Positions 28,970 through 40,269 of a stretch of 60,000 bases of DNA are shown here, piece after piece; within the stretch, counting starts at the first letter, position 1; the number at the start of each line of letters is the position of its first letter. Origin of the DNA: Takakia lepidozioides (taxonomy: Eukaryota > Streptophyta > Takakiopsida > Takakiales > Takakiaceae); the NCBI GenBank assembly GCA_030704615.1, contig CM060734.1:23066001-23126000 (forward strand). The letters run 5' to 3'. Below the pieces are notes generated by a model. That model did not search any database. It had not been told where the DNA came from and was given only the letters and a program-made list of their open reading frames with translations. Made by a program: the position numbers and the translations under genes.

Positions 28970-31185
28970 CTATCCATGTGTTGTATCCCGTTGCAATAGA
29001 GTATCGACCTCGTTGAAACTCATAGTGGCCTGGTGAATGAAGTTGTCACGTTTGGGATCGCAAACCATCATCTTCAAAAATATGAAATACAAATGTTTGC
29101 AGGGTATGAATTTACCTCTCTTGCCCAAACTGGTTGATAGCATATTCACAAAATCAGGACATGTGCAATTGGGGAAATTGAAAACCGTGATGTCGTAGGT
29201 CCTGTCATGAACAGCAGATGTGGAAGTGATGATTGTGAATACCCGACCATATCCTGGATCGGGTACTTCCGTGGTGCTTCCAACACGAGCTTGGAGCATT
29301 CTTGCGGACTCCACTTTGCCAAAGTGTTCAGCGGTTGGAGGGAAACGCCGAATGAGCTTTCCATCTCGTTTGGTTGGACACAAGTGAGGATTTGCCGGGG
29401 GGACCCGGGAGGACGCAGAAGTAGTAGCACATGCATGGGGTTGGGGTTGTCTCGCAAGGGAAAAACCTACCTCCTCCAGCATTTCAATCTCCTGAAATCT
29501 GAGATGTGTTCCCACCTTGACGGGCCAAACGGTTGGAGGAGATGGCTTCATCACTACGGAAGGACGCACAGTTCCATGCACACATCTGACACAATCATCT
29601 GCGCAGAACCAAAACTTGTGGTTCTTGGCTTCTGGTTGACCGTATGGACGCATCAAACCCGTGAAAGTCGAAGCAGGAGTTCGGGCACCACCTCTGGATA
29701 TAGATGAAGTGCACTTCTCGAAATTAGTTGCCCCGATCGCTGTACATTTCACACGAGACCCTACACTTGTGCGTTCTATGTGTCAAACATGGTCGGGGCA
29801 TGCGGACTCAAGCACATCAAGGGGGTTGTTTCTCTCCTGCACCATTTCAGTGGCACTGTTTGATGCTAGAGCTTGCCGTCGTGTTGGAGGTTCCTCCACA
29901 ATGGAAGTTCCAGACATGGAGCTGTCATGCAGGGGAACATGAGGCTTCGAGAAGTTATCACGGTCTGCCCTGTGTGAATCGGAATCCGAACCAGGTGGGG
30001 TGTTCAATTTCCTCTTACAAGAGCCGAATCTCTCCTCCCCCTTCAAGATGTGGAACTCTAGAAACAAGTGGCATTCCCTGGGCATACATGCTCACCGCCC
30101 GTGCTATCTTGATTGGATCCCCAGATCTGTTTGCAGCACGCAACATCAACTCCCATTTGTCCGGACCCTTGCCACCAACCCCACCTCGCAAGAAATCACG
30201 GTATCGGGTTTGTTGTTGCAAGGCACGTATCAAATCATCTGTTGTTGCCACATACAAATCCCGACCTCGTTTCCCAGACTGCTGCAACCATGCGTTGTGC
30301 ACAGTTTCTGCCAAATTGCAAGATGGATGTCCGCCATTTCCTCAATGGACATGTTCTGCAAAGTGGAGAACCACACTTCAAAACAGTGAACAGAAAACAA
30401 CATAAAGAAAGCGAGGAGACAATAAAATGGAAAGTAAATGTATGAATAAAGCAAGAAATATAAGCCTCGTACCACTGCCATGGCTGCTCCCCACTGTCTA
30501 TACCGGAAGTGCCAAAACGCCAGCCAATCTTCCAATGCTCTCATACTCTCAAGTGATGCAGCTCCAGAAGAGAACCACCAGGCACGAATTGTCTGGAACA
30601 AAGTGTCCGCCTCCTTCATTGTTCTAGCATCTTTGTACTCTTTGCACAATTTACGGTGCTGAGTCTGCATCTCTGGTTTGATGTCCGACTTTGTATGTTT
30701 TTCCAGAGATTGTGTCCAATGGAATTGACAGGTACGCTCTCTTCCTCGCATTGGCACTTTTGGGTCGCCCGATCCGAAGACAATACGAACAGCATTGAAA
30801 TTTGCTTGAGCATTATCCGCCATGAAACTTGCGAAATTTGGAGATGGCAGCCCATGACACGTATCAGGGAATTCCACATGAGCTTCTGGGATTCCGTATC
30901 CTCGGATTGCATGTCACAAACTGCAATTGTCATAACTCGTTGGTACACTGGATCGTAGACATGACAAGCCATTATCGTCCAATCCTTCACTCGTTTCACA
31001 TGATCAAACATAAGAAAACAATTCTGCAGGTCCCCAGTCTTCTGCATCCGCTTCACGAGGCTAACCCCACTACCCTCCCCAACAGTCGACATTTTGAAAA
31101 GAAAAACTTTGATGGCACATTCATCCTCTGTACTCTTTAATCCACCCCACAAACCTACCACACTCATGTCATATACGTTGTGCAT
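28970..31185 (-). pseudogene. MULE-like transposase pseudogene, copy C
   Basis: Minus-strand pieces: transposase core (31185-30473, with VFLFKMSTVGEGSG, LMFDHVKR, ADNAQANF, CQFHW), an intron (30472-30356), and the C-terminal exon (30355-28970) with SWIM finger CTCPDF...CKH near 29160-29090. Frameshifts occur near 30830 and 30000 and there are further breaks near 29450. The N-terminal finger region of copies A and B is absent, so it is an internally deleted derivative. Confidence 0.7.
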
Positions 31186-31510
31186 TCGTCTAAAGTTTTA
31201 GTCATGCATCTTCCTGTCATGAATGTTTTCCATTGCTCAACATCCATTATACATTCATCCATTTGACTCTTATCCATCCCTCATTCATCCATCTACATTC
31301 ATTTTTCACACTCATCCATTTGTTTATCATCCAACTGTACATTCATCCATCCTTTATTCATCTGTTGCTTTCAGGTGGGAATGACCACTGCCTTTTATTA
31401 TGTCGTCCAGCTTGTTTCCACGGTAAAGGGTGCCAATCCGCGGGAATACACTCCACTCCTTCCTGGGCACGTGGTGACGCGGTCTTCAAGTGTGATGACG
31501 TGGAGTGAGT
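31186..31510. repeat. Degenerate CATTCATCCAT repeats in the 5' part of MULE copy C
   Basis: 31225-31370 is built from variants of CATTCATCCAT. It occupies the place where the N-terminal coding region would be and probably filled an internal deletion. Confidence 0.5.
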
Positions 31511-32696
31511 CCCGTGATGTGGCATTGGCGCAAGGTGACGTGGCGTGAGCGCAGTTGTGCTCACGCGCTCATGTGACCAGGCTCACGCCGAGGCATCCCT
31601 GCCTGGTGCTGTGTGGAGCAAGAATGTACTATGTTGTCCACCGTTTGGAAACCATGACAAGAGCTTGTGTGCATTTCGGTTTCCATAACCATCCTGTCTC
31701 GAAGGGGGATTACAGGGAGAGTGTTGAGACAGTATCGAGGTTGATTAAACAGGAGTACAAGAGAAACCCATTCGCAACAACATCCGCAATCGCTCTTGGC
31801 GCAAGTCCTTCTTGGAAAGCCATATTTTGAGTGAAGGGGATTCTGTGGGGACTAAACTTGACGGTGCAGCACTCGACGTTGTCATGGATCATTTCTCCAC
31901 GTTGAGTTCACCTAACATTCGGCATCAGATCAATGCATTGAGAATGGGCTCTCGGATCAGAGGCTACATAGACAACATTTTGGAGTTGAAACGACTGAGC
32001 ATGTACGACTACATCCAGGACAATGTTTTTCCAGGTCAAGGTGCCATCAAAGTTTTTCTTTTCAAAATGTCGACTGTTGGGGAGGGTAGTGGGGTTAGCC
32101 TCGTGAAGCGGATGCAGAAGACTGGGGACCTACAGAATTGTTTTCTTATGTTTGATCATGTGAAACGAGTGAAAGATTGGATGACGATGGCTTGTCATGT
32201 GTACGATCCAATGTACCAACGAGTTATGACAATTGCAATTTGTGACATGCAATCCGAGGATACGGAATCCCAGAAGCTCATGTGGAATTCCCTTGTACGT
32301 GTTATGGGCTGCCATGGGGTGCCATCTCCAAATTTTGCTGGTTTTATGGCAGATAGTGCTCAGGCAAATTTCAATGCAGTTCGAATTGTCTTCGAATCAG
32401 GCGACCCAAAAGTACCAATGTTGGGAAGAGAGCATACATGTCGATTCCATTGGACACAATCTTTGGAGAAACATACAAAATCAGACATCAAACCAGAGAT
32501 GCAGACACAACACCATAAATTGTGCAAAGAGTACAAAGATGCTAGAACAATGAAGGAGGCGGACACTTTGTTCCAGACAATTCGTGCTTGGTGGTTCTCT
32601 TCTGGAGCGGCATCGCTTGAGAATATGAGAGCATTGGAAGATTGGCTGGTGTTTTGGCACTTCTGGTACAGACAGTGGGGAGCAGCCATGACAATG

Positions 32697-32813
32697 GTGC
32701 GAGGCTTGTATTGTTAGTTTTATTCATTCATTTACTTTCCAAATTTTGCTCTCCTTGCTTTCTTTATGTTGTTCCCTGTGCACTGTTCTGAAGTGTGGTT
32801 CGGCTCTTTGCAG
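32697..32813 (+). other. Spliceosomal intron in MULE copy B
   Basis: GTGCGAGG to CTCTTTGCAG, phase 0, at the same position as in copies A and C. Confidence 0.7.
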
Positions 32814-34377
32814 AACATGTCCATTGAGGAAATGACGGACATGCCATCTTGCAATTTGGCAGAGACTGTGCACAATGCATGGTTGCAACAGTCTGGGAAA
32901 CGAGGTCGGGATTTGTATGTGGCAACAACAGATGATCTGATACGTGCCTTGCAACAGCAAACCAGATACCGTGATTTCTTGCGAGGAGGGGCTGGTGGCA
33001 AGGGTCCGGACAAACAGGAGTTGATGTTGCGTGCTGCAAACAGATCTGGGGATCCAAGCAAGATAGCACGGGCGGTGAGCATGTATGCCCAGGGAACGCC
33101 ACTTGTTTCTAGAGTTCCACATCTTGAAGGGGAGGAGAGATTCGGCTCATGTAAGAGGAAATTGAACACCCCACCTGGTTCGGATTCCGATTCGCACAGG
33201 GCAGACCGTGATAACTTCTCGAAGCCTCGTGTTCCCCTGCATGGCAGATCCATGTCCGGAACCTCCATTCTGGAGGAACCTCCGACACGACGGCAGGCTC
33301 CAGCATCTAACAGTGCCACTGAAATGGTGCAGGAGAGAAACTACCCCCTTGATGTGCTGGAGTCCGCATGCCCCAACCACGTTTGGCACATAGAACGCAC
33401 AAGTGCAGGGTCTCGTGTGAAATGTACAGCGATCAGGGCAACTAATTTCGAGAAGTGCACTTCATCTATATCCAGAGGCGGTGCCCGGACTCCTGCTCCG
33501 ACTTTCACGGGTTTGATGCGTCCATACGGCCAACCAGAAGCAAAGAACCACAAGTTCTGGTTCTGCGCAGACAATTGTGGTAGATGTGTGCATGGAACTA
33601 TGCGTCCTTCCGTGGTGATGAAGCCAACTCCTCCAACCGTTTGGCCCGTCAAGGTGGGAACACATCTCACAAGTCAGGAGATTGCAATGCTGGAGGAGGC
33701 AGGCTTTTCCCTTGCGAGACAACCCCTACTGCATACATGTGTTTCTACTTCTGCGTCCTCTCGGGTCCCCCGGCAAATCCTCACTTGTGGCCAACCAAAC
33801 AAGATGGAAAGCTGGTTCGGCGTTTCCCTCCAACCGCTGAACACTTCGGCAAAGTGGAGTCCGCAAGAATGCTCCAAGCTCATGTTGCAAGCACCACGGA
33901 AGTGCCCGATCCAGGATATGGTCGGGTGTACACAATGATCACTTCGACATCTGCTGTTCATGACAGGGCATACGACATCACGGTTTCCAATTTTCCCAAT
34001 TGCACATGTCCTGATTTTGTGAATATGCTATCAACCAGTTTGGGCAAGAGAGGTAAATTCATACCCTGCAAACATTTGTATTTCGTATTTTTGAAGATGA
34101 TGGTTTGCGATCCCAAATGTGACAACTTCGTTCACCAGGCCACTCTGAGTTTCAACGAGGTCGATACTCTATTGCAGCGGGATACAACACATATGTAGCA
34201 TCAACTATGCCATGTGGTATATGGACGATCATGCTATGAAATGTGCAATTTGCAACATTGTCATGGAAAGTCAATTCAAATCAATTCGTTTGCAACATCG
34301 TCGGCGGTGCAATGATATGACATCCCTTATCCCTCCATTTAGCATTTGCCACCACATCAGCCTGCTTACATCACGCT

Positions 34378-34440
34378 CACGCCACATCACTCCTGCGAGA
34401 GCGTACGCTCACGCGCAAGGCTCACGCCATTGCGTCGTTG
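34378..34440 (+). repeat. MULE 3' terminus of copy B
   Basis: CGCTCACGCCAC, then GAGCGTACGCTC, then GGCTCACGCCATTGCGTCG: inverse match to 28396-28450. Marks the right end of the composite element. Confidence 0.7.
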
Positions 34441-35348
34441 GTTCTACATATATCATGCAATGCATACTTGAGCTCAAGACCTAAAGAGTTCATTCAAGTT
34501 CCTTCTAAGGGGGTCTCTCTTGTGACGTTGGGGAGTTGCAACCTCCACAGCCTTAGTGCCCAGCCCCAGCCCCAGCCCCAGCTCCAGCATCGTCGCCGTT
34601 GTTGTACCCCGCCACCGCCGGGCGCCCAAGCGACGTCCTTGTGTGGACTTAAGCTGACCACAACACCATTGCGACCCTCTATGGCGACGCCATTGCAACC
34701 CCCTGATGTCGCAACGTTGGGCGTCCCAGCGCGGGGCGCCCCCAGCGACGCTTTTGTGAAGTTGAGGGCCGCAAAGCCCAAAAAAAAAAAAAAAAAAAAA
34801 AACTCTCACTGTGGTGATGCTGTTGCGACGCCTTGGCGTCGTAGAGGCGCTGGGGTTCTTACTATGATGTACTAACACCTTTAATGGCTTTTGCATGGGT
34901 CTAGGAAAGCCATGGGGTATCAGCCCCCTATACCTCCATAACAATAGTGTGGAGCAACAAATACCTCATAAGGTATGATGATCCTCTCCAACAAAAATTT
35001 GTTGGCGGATTGGACAACGAGAGAAAGACATCGCTGATATTACTTGAAGAACATCTAAGGGTTTCTTGCATACTGATATTATGAGCTAGGCCCGGGTAAA
35101 ACAGCCTGTTAGAGTATGTGTGTACACCTTCTACATGATCCGATCAATGCACATTACTCCTGTTAACTGGTAACCTGTAGTTGATGCCTTATGTCAGCAT
35201 CAGATCCCTTATGATGAAAAGCCTTCCCTACTCGTGGGCTTTAATACTTCTCCTGGATGTGGGTTTGCTCTTTATAGCACCACTAAAAAAATGCCCAGGT
35301 GTAACGTGATATGTCCTTTTTCCATACCTTAAGGAAATCTGGTTTTAA

Positions 35349-35575
35349 AACCATAAAGCTGGCTGATATGGTGAAAAGATGGGCAGCAGATTGTTGCCAA
35401 TGTTCTTATTCACATGTTCATGTTGTGAATCACGGGCAGTAGACTACTGCCACTGGCTGAAGAACACAAGTTCTTATTCGTACCTTTGGAAAAACGGTTC
35501 TAACCATAAAGTTGGCTGATATGGTGGAAAAATGTGCAGTAATTTACTGCCATCGGTTGAAGAACACCTGTAATT
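35349..35575. repeat. Imperfect 153-bp duplication with small perfect palindromes
   Basis: AACCATAAAG.TGGCTGATATGGTG occurs at 35349 and 35502. Within and between lie GGCAGTAGACTACTGCC (35435-35451), GCAGTAATTTACTGC (35536-35550) and a near-palindrome at 35382-35398. Confidence 0.6.
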
Positions 35576-36355
35576 TCTGAACTCTTGCGTGCCCAGCTAT
35601 ATGAATGTTTTGTCCATATTTTCTCTTGACTTGGGAAGCAGAGACTGTAGCTTTTTAACCAAAGATAAAACTACATCGCACGGAGATCCTTCCTTGGTCT
35701 CTACTTCTTTACAAGAGCTCGTTGACAAGATAAGGTAACATGGAAAACGCATGACTCTATATTCTTGCCAAGTTTGATTTATGCTATGCCAATGTTCACT
35801 CGTGATCTGAGGGCAGAGAGAATGTAGACCTTTTATCTTTTTGGTATTCAAGTCCAAGGATAGAACTACATTGTAGAGGGAGAGCCTTATGAGAATGGGT
35901 CTGTTATGCACTCCCTTACGGGGTGAGTGCACACCACACTCACTCCATAAGGGACTGCCATGCCAGGGGTTGGATGGTGGGCGCCCCCTCTCTCCCTCTC
36001 TCCAATTACCTGTTTGGGATTAACAAAATTTTTCCTAAGCCTACCTGGTTTGGAAATACCTTCTTTCTAATCCCTGATGGAATATGTTTTGAATTTCATC
36101 CATACCGGATGAAAAATATGCCAGGTATAATCCCTAACTGGTTGAATTGTTGTCTTGAGCTTTACCACTAAGGATGTAGCCTGCAATTCTTCATCCATGA
36201 CGGATTACATCCATCCTGGATGTTACCCTAACGGATGTAACTCTAATGAAGTGCAAAATTTCATCCCAATGCATGAAATCACGGGATGGTTTGCTAACCG
36301 CCTCTCTACCCTAAGCACGGCACGATACTCGTGCTTGTTTTCTCTGGAGGATGGC

Positions 36356-36487
36356 GATGGCGGCTGAGCTAAGTGCTCGAGCATCACGATCCGCGTGCAT
36401 TTTGTTTTTTCCTGCGCGATGGCGGCTGAGCTGAGTGCTCGAGCATCACGATCCGCGTGCATTTTGTTTTTTCTTGCGCGATGGCGG
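36356..36487. repeat. 62-bp tandem repeat, two full units
   Basis: GATGGCGGC starts at 36356, 36418 and 36480; the first two units are nearly identical and the third is only begun. Confidence 0.75.
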
Positions 36488-37009
36488 CAGGCCCTTCCGT
36501 TTCCCGCACTGGCAAATGACCTACTGCTGTGTTTGCATGCAATCTTTCTTATTCATGAAGCAGCAGCGCTCATAAGGTGATGGGGGAAGTATTGTGCACT
36601 TTGTAAATATGCAATTTGTCCTCAAGTATCCCAATTTGTTGCATTATGCTGTGATCTCTTGAGATTCAGGTGTTGAATGCCGCAGCGTCCCACTCCACAA
36701 ACGATTAAAGTTCTTTGTGGTGTCGCATCCATGTTTTACTTTTGATCAATTTATGCATGTTGGACATGGATAGCAACTGTGAAGACCTGCTACTCACCTC
36801 GTGCATCCTCACTAACACACATCTTGATGTGGTGGTTTTTGGGACGGGCACAGGTGAGGGTCTTCACTTGATGTGTATTTTTTTCAGTTTGCAGATGATC
36901 AAAGGACTTGGCGATGGTGACGATTGACGCTACATACTGCTTCAGTGGGGCATCTGATACGATTCGGCCTCTCAACCTTAATCCTTTTTGGTTTTTATGG
37001 GTTGTAACC

Positions 37010-37135
37010 TGATTATAAGTCAGTTTTCTGGTATGATACCAGTCTGAACTTTGGCACCATATTAGTGGGGTTTTCGACCCGATTGTAAATCAGTTTTCTG
37101 GCATGATACCAGTCTGAGCTTCGGCTGCATTTTGA
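37010..37135. repeat. About 70-bp imperfect tandem duplication
   Basis: TCAGTTTTCTGG.ATGATACC recurs at 37019 and 37089 with similar flanks. Confidence 0.6.
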
Positions 37136-38155
37136 TATGGTGCTGGAGTACCATCTCCAGACCTTATAAGGCTATCCAATGATGCTTAAGATAGGCCTTC
37201 TTATGCTGATTTAACACGGTAAGTACCAAGCGGTAGTTTTTGAACTGCTCTGATCCTCCTAGAGATGTCTGTATCTGGAAAGGACAAGGCTCCATGTCCG
37301 CCTCCATGAGGCCCAACCCTGCAATAGCAGCTCTGCCCAACATGACAGACTACTTTATTGTGCATATATGTGTGGTGTAGTTTGGACAGCGATGTAGTTG
37401 TGTAGCGATACGTATGCGCACGACAGATAGAGCCGCGGCAGGGAACGGTTCTCGGGTGTTCCTCGGTTGTCATTGGGTTCTCACAGGGTTCCCAAGGGCC
37501 TCTTTAGGCGCCAAGGATATCTTTGGATTCCCTACAGGTAATTCCCATATGGGAGGTATTTTTTCTGATTTTAAAAAAAAAAAAAAAATTCCAGCATTTC
37601 CGATTTGTGAAATTGCTTAAATATGATAGATGCACGTGGCGCTCGTTATAGCCTGCAGGGCGTTGATTAAACTGATTGAACTAGTTGAGTTGAGGGGCTT
37701 AGAACCACCTTATTGAACTTGGTTAACCTATTGGATGACGATAGGCATTTTGGCCACTCCTTTGCTAAAACAAAGTATTTAGGCACTGGGGTAGGAAGCG
37801 TTGGCCCTTCCATTAGAGGTGACTTGAACTCAAGCCCTCGGTGAAGGAGGGGCATTGGGAGAGGAAGATTTTTCCCTCTTCTTCCTAGGCTCGGCAGCTG
37901 CCTTGTGAAGGGATAAAAACATGTCCCTGCTGTAGGCGGCTCGGGGGCCTAAGCGGTCGGAATTAGACAATAAAACACAAAGACTTGGAAGGCAATTACT
38001 GAGTAGATTGTAGGATACCGTAGGACTTAGAAATGAAAACTCGCCATGTGCAGTCGGGTAGGCGGTTCAGTGAGCCCAACCTACACCGCAACTTACCTCG
38101 ACCCCCCTAGACTACTATGCCGTCACCCTGACCGCGCGCGCTCAGGGCTCGTCAC

Positions 38156-38636
38156 ATGGAAGCTTTACTTCCAGTGGAATTCTTATTACCTACCATGAGA
38201 ACTGAATGGGGGAGGAGAACGGAATTGGAGGATTCAATTAAAGTAAGGAAACATGAACTATATCATATGGAAGAAGTACGTGCTGATGCAGCAGATAACA
38301 TGACCAGAATTCAGATGAAGAGGAAAGATCAACTGTGATTGCAGAAGAAGGGAAAGATTAAAGCTGCTAAGCTTTAAATCACCATGGAAAGGACCTTATG
38401 TCATACAGAAGATGTATGATAGCAACACAACTATGTTACAAACCATTACCAAAGAGATGCTTGGTAGAGTCAATGCCAATAAGTTGAAGGGATACAGTGG
38501 TATCCATGATAGACCATTGCAGCATGATTTGCATCTTGAAACACAGATGCAGTCACAGACTACACCAGTAGCACCAGCGGAGCATGAAGCATTTATCATA
38601 AAGCCGGTCGCTTCATTTTCAAAACATTTAAAATAA
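38156..38636 (+). pseudogene. Ty3/gypsy-type pol C-terminal fragment (end of integrase)
   Basis: Two frames read PVEFLLPTMRTEW..R..LE and, after a stop near 38337 and a frameshift, SPWKGPYVIQKMYDSNT.. and GRVNANKLKGY. This is the integrase C-terminal layout (WxGPYVIxKxY, GRVNxxxLKxY) of plant Ty3 elements. It runs into the hairpin array at 38605 with no 3' LTR visible. Confidence 0.6.
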
Positions 38637-39145
38637 ATAAGCGACCGCCAGCATAGGCGGTCGCTTCATTTTCAAAACATTTAAAATAAATAAGCGACCG
38701 CCAACATAGGCGGTCGCTTCATTTTCAAAAACTTAAAATAAATAAGCGACCGCCAACATAGGCGGTCGCTTCATTTAAAAAATATTTAAAATAAATAATT
38801 GACCGCCAGCATAGGCGGTCGCTTCATTTTCAAAACATTTAAAATAAATAAGCGACCGCCAGCATAGGCGGTCGCTTCATTTTCAAAACATTTAAAATAA
38901 ATAAGCGACCGCAACATAGGCGGTCGCTTCATTTTCAAAAACTTAAAATAAATAAGCGACCGCCAACATAGGCGGTCGCTTCATTTAAAAAATATTTAAA
39001 ATAAATAATTGACCGCCAGCATAGGCGGTCGCTTCATTTTCAAAACATTTAAAATAAATAAGCGACCACCACCATAGGCGGTCGCTTCATTTTCAAAAAC
39101 TTTAAAATAAATAAGCGACCGCCAACATAGGCGGTCGCTTCATTT
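38605..39145. repeat. Hairpin array A: 53-bp units with GCGACCGCC/GGCGGTCGC dyad
   Basis: Units start at 38641, 38694, 38746, 38799, 38852 and so on (52-53 bp). Each has an 11-bp stem, AAGCGACCGCC/GGCGGTCGCTT, around a 6-bp loop (AACATA or AGCATA) and a nearly invariant AT-rich spacer. Four consecutive units form a 210-bp higher-order repeat: the variant TTGACCGCC recurs at 38799 and 39009. Confidence 0.9.
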
Positions 39146-39985
39146 CCAAAATAATTAAAATAAAAGCGACCGCCAGCAATGGCGGTCGCTTCATTTCCAA
39201 AATAATTAAAATAAAAGCGACCGCCAGTAATGGCGGTCGCCCATTTCCAAAAATAAAAAAAAATAAAAGCTAGTAATGGCGGTCGCTGCATCTTAAAAAA
39301 TAACCATTACAGCGACCGCCATAAATGGCGGTCGCTGCATTTTGTAAAAACAAAGTCTGCCAGTAATGGAAGTGAGGGGAGAATGACTGGGGGCTTATAT
39401 GCCCCCCCCCCCCCCCCCCGCCTCATTCCTCGCTCCACGTGCAAGGTTGACCTTGTAGAAGCGACTGCCACTATGGCGGTCGCTCCATTTAAAAACAAAA
39501 AAAAACGACCGCCAGTAATTGCGGTCGCTGCATTTATAAAAACAAAAAAGAACTTCAAGTGAAGTGAGGGGAGAATGTCCCGGAGCTTATATGCCCCCCT
39601 CCCCCCCGCCTCACTCATCGCTCAATGCGCAGGGCACACTTCGTAGAAGCGACTGCCACCTTGGCGGTTGCTCCATTTTCATTTTCAAAACAATTAAAAT
39701 ATAAGCGACCGCCATAAATGGCGGTCGCTCCATTTCCAACCAAATTTCAATAAAACCGACTGCCACTAATGGCGGTCGCTGCAATTACAAAAAACAACAA
39801 TAACGGCGACCGCCCATAATGGCGGTCGCTCCATTTTGATCCAAAAAAACAAAAAAGCGACCGCCAGTAACAGCGGTCGCTTCATTTCCAAAATAATGAC
39901 TGGGAGCTTATATGCCCCCCTCATTCCTCGCTCCACACGGAGGGCAGACCTCGTAGAAGCGACCGCCACCTTGGCGGTCGCTCCA
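39146..39985. repeat. Hairpin array B with TATA/C-run motif, beside hAT 3' end
   Basis: Units carry loops TAA, AGTAA or ATAAA and vary in length. Three copies of GCTTATATGCC plus a C-run and CTCATTCCTCGCTCC lie inside (39393, 39585, 39906). The C-run at 39400 is about 20 bases. The array ends at 39985, where the hAT 3' region starts. Confidence 0.85.
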
Positions 39986-40269
39986 TTTAAATAAAAATGA
40001 ATGCACAGTTGGAAGCATGGTACAATTGTTCTCCATTCCACAAGCAAATCACTGAACACAAACATGAGCAAATGACGGTGCCTTGGCCGACATTTTGGCT
40101 GGTATACACATGGGCAACATCTTTTATTTTCCAACACATACACAACAGCAATACAAATACTTATAGTGACAATGATCACATTGGTATTACTTCAGTACAG
40201 AAATATAAACATGTCTACTAAAAAATGCTGATGCATGCCTACAGCTATTTTGCTTCAATTCCTTCTACT

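Larger units (their letters stand above)
28396..31590 (-). mobile_element. MULE copy C nested antisense inside copy B
   Basis: Its left end (28396, GCAACGACGCAATGGCGTGAGC) matches the inverse of copy B's right end. Its right end (31510-31590) has GGCGTGAGC/GCTCACGCC motifs. The flank CTGCCTGG[C/T]GCT stands on both sides (about 28382-28392 and 31589-31600), an 11-bp target duplication as expected of Mutator elements. The 5' half of the coding region is missing. Confidence 0.7.
27590..34198 (+). pseudogene. MULE-like transposase pseudogene, copy B
   Basis: The N-terminal part (27590-28390) carries HPWCRTK and CKFCK and stops at the insertion. After it the Cys/His region resumes as CGARMYYVVHR...RACVHFGFHNHPVS. 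One frameshift lies near 31805. The RNase H-like core (31812-32696) has LMFDHVKR, VCD-type MQSEDTESQ, ADSAQANF and CRFHW. A 117-bp intron follows, then the C-terminal exon from 32814 with a frameshift near 33770. The SWIM finger CTCPDF...CKH is at 34003-34075. It ends at TAG 34196-34198. Of the three copies it keeps the most sequence and serves as reference for the mutations in copy A. Confidence 0.75.
27590..34440 (+). mobile_element. MULE-type transposon copy B, split by copy C
   Basis: The coding sequence runs 27590-28396, is interrupted by 3.2 kb, and resumes at 31600-34198. The right end at about 34378-34440 (CGCTCACGCC... GGCTCACGCCATTGCGTCGTTG) is the inverse of the left end of the nested copy C at 28396-28450. 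This identifies it as the family terminus. Confidence 0.75.
34441..38155. other. Non-coding region with simple repeats, no gene recognised
   Basis: It holds a CCCCAG run (34561-34587), an A-tract (34780-34801), palindromes near 35.4-35.55 kb, and GGATG/CATCC hairpins at 36095-36260. A 62-bp tandem duplication lies at 36356-36479 and a 70-bp one at 37010-37130; another A-tract is at 37575-37589. No open frame with recognisable protein content was found. Confidence 0.5.

Noticed and set aside
34474-34944. Minus-strand frame of 156 codons
   Set aside because: Contains a Phe run from the A-tract and low-complexity Gly/Leu; no family resemblance.
35597-35932. Minus-strand frame of 111 codons
   Set aside because: No recognisable motif, no neighbour support; chance frame in non-coding DNA.
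38605-39145. CRISPR-like array (palindromic repeat, regular spacing)
   Set aside because: Spacers are near-identical AT-rich sequence, the context is a eukaryotic genome and no cas genes exist; it is a satellite-like hairpin repeat.
39049-39291. Open frames across the hairpin arrays (repetitive peptides such as GGRFYFNYFGNEATA)
   Set aside because: They follow from the repeat sequence in several frames and arrays; no protein character.
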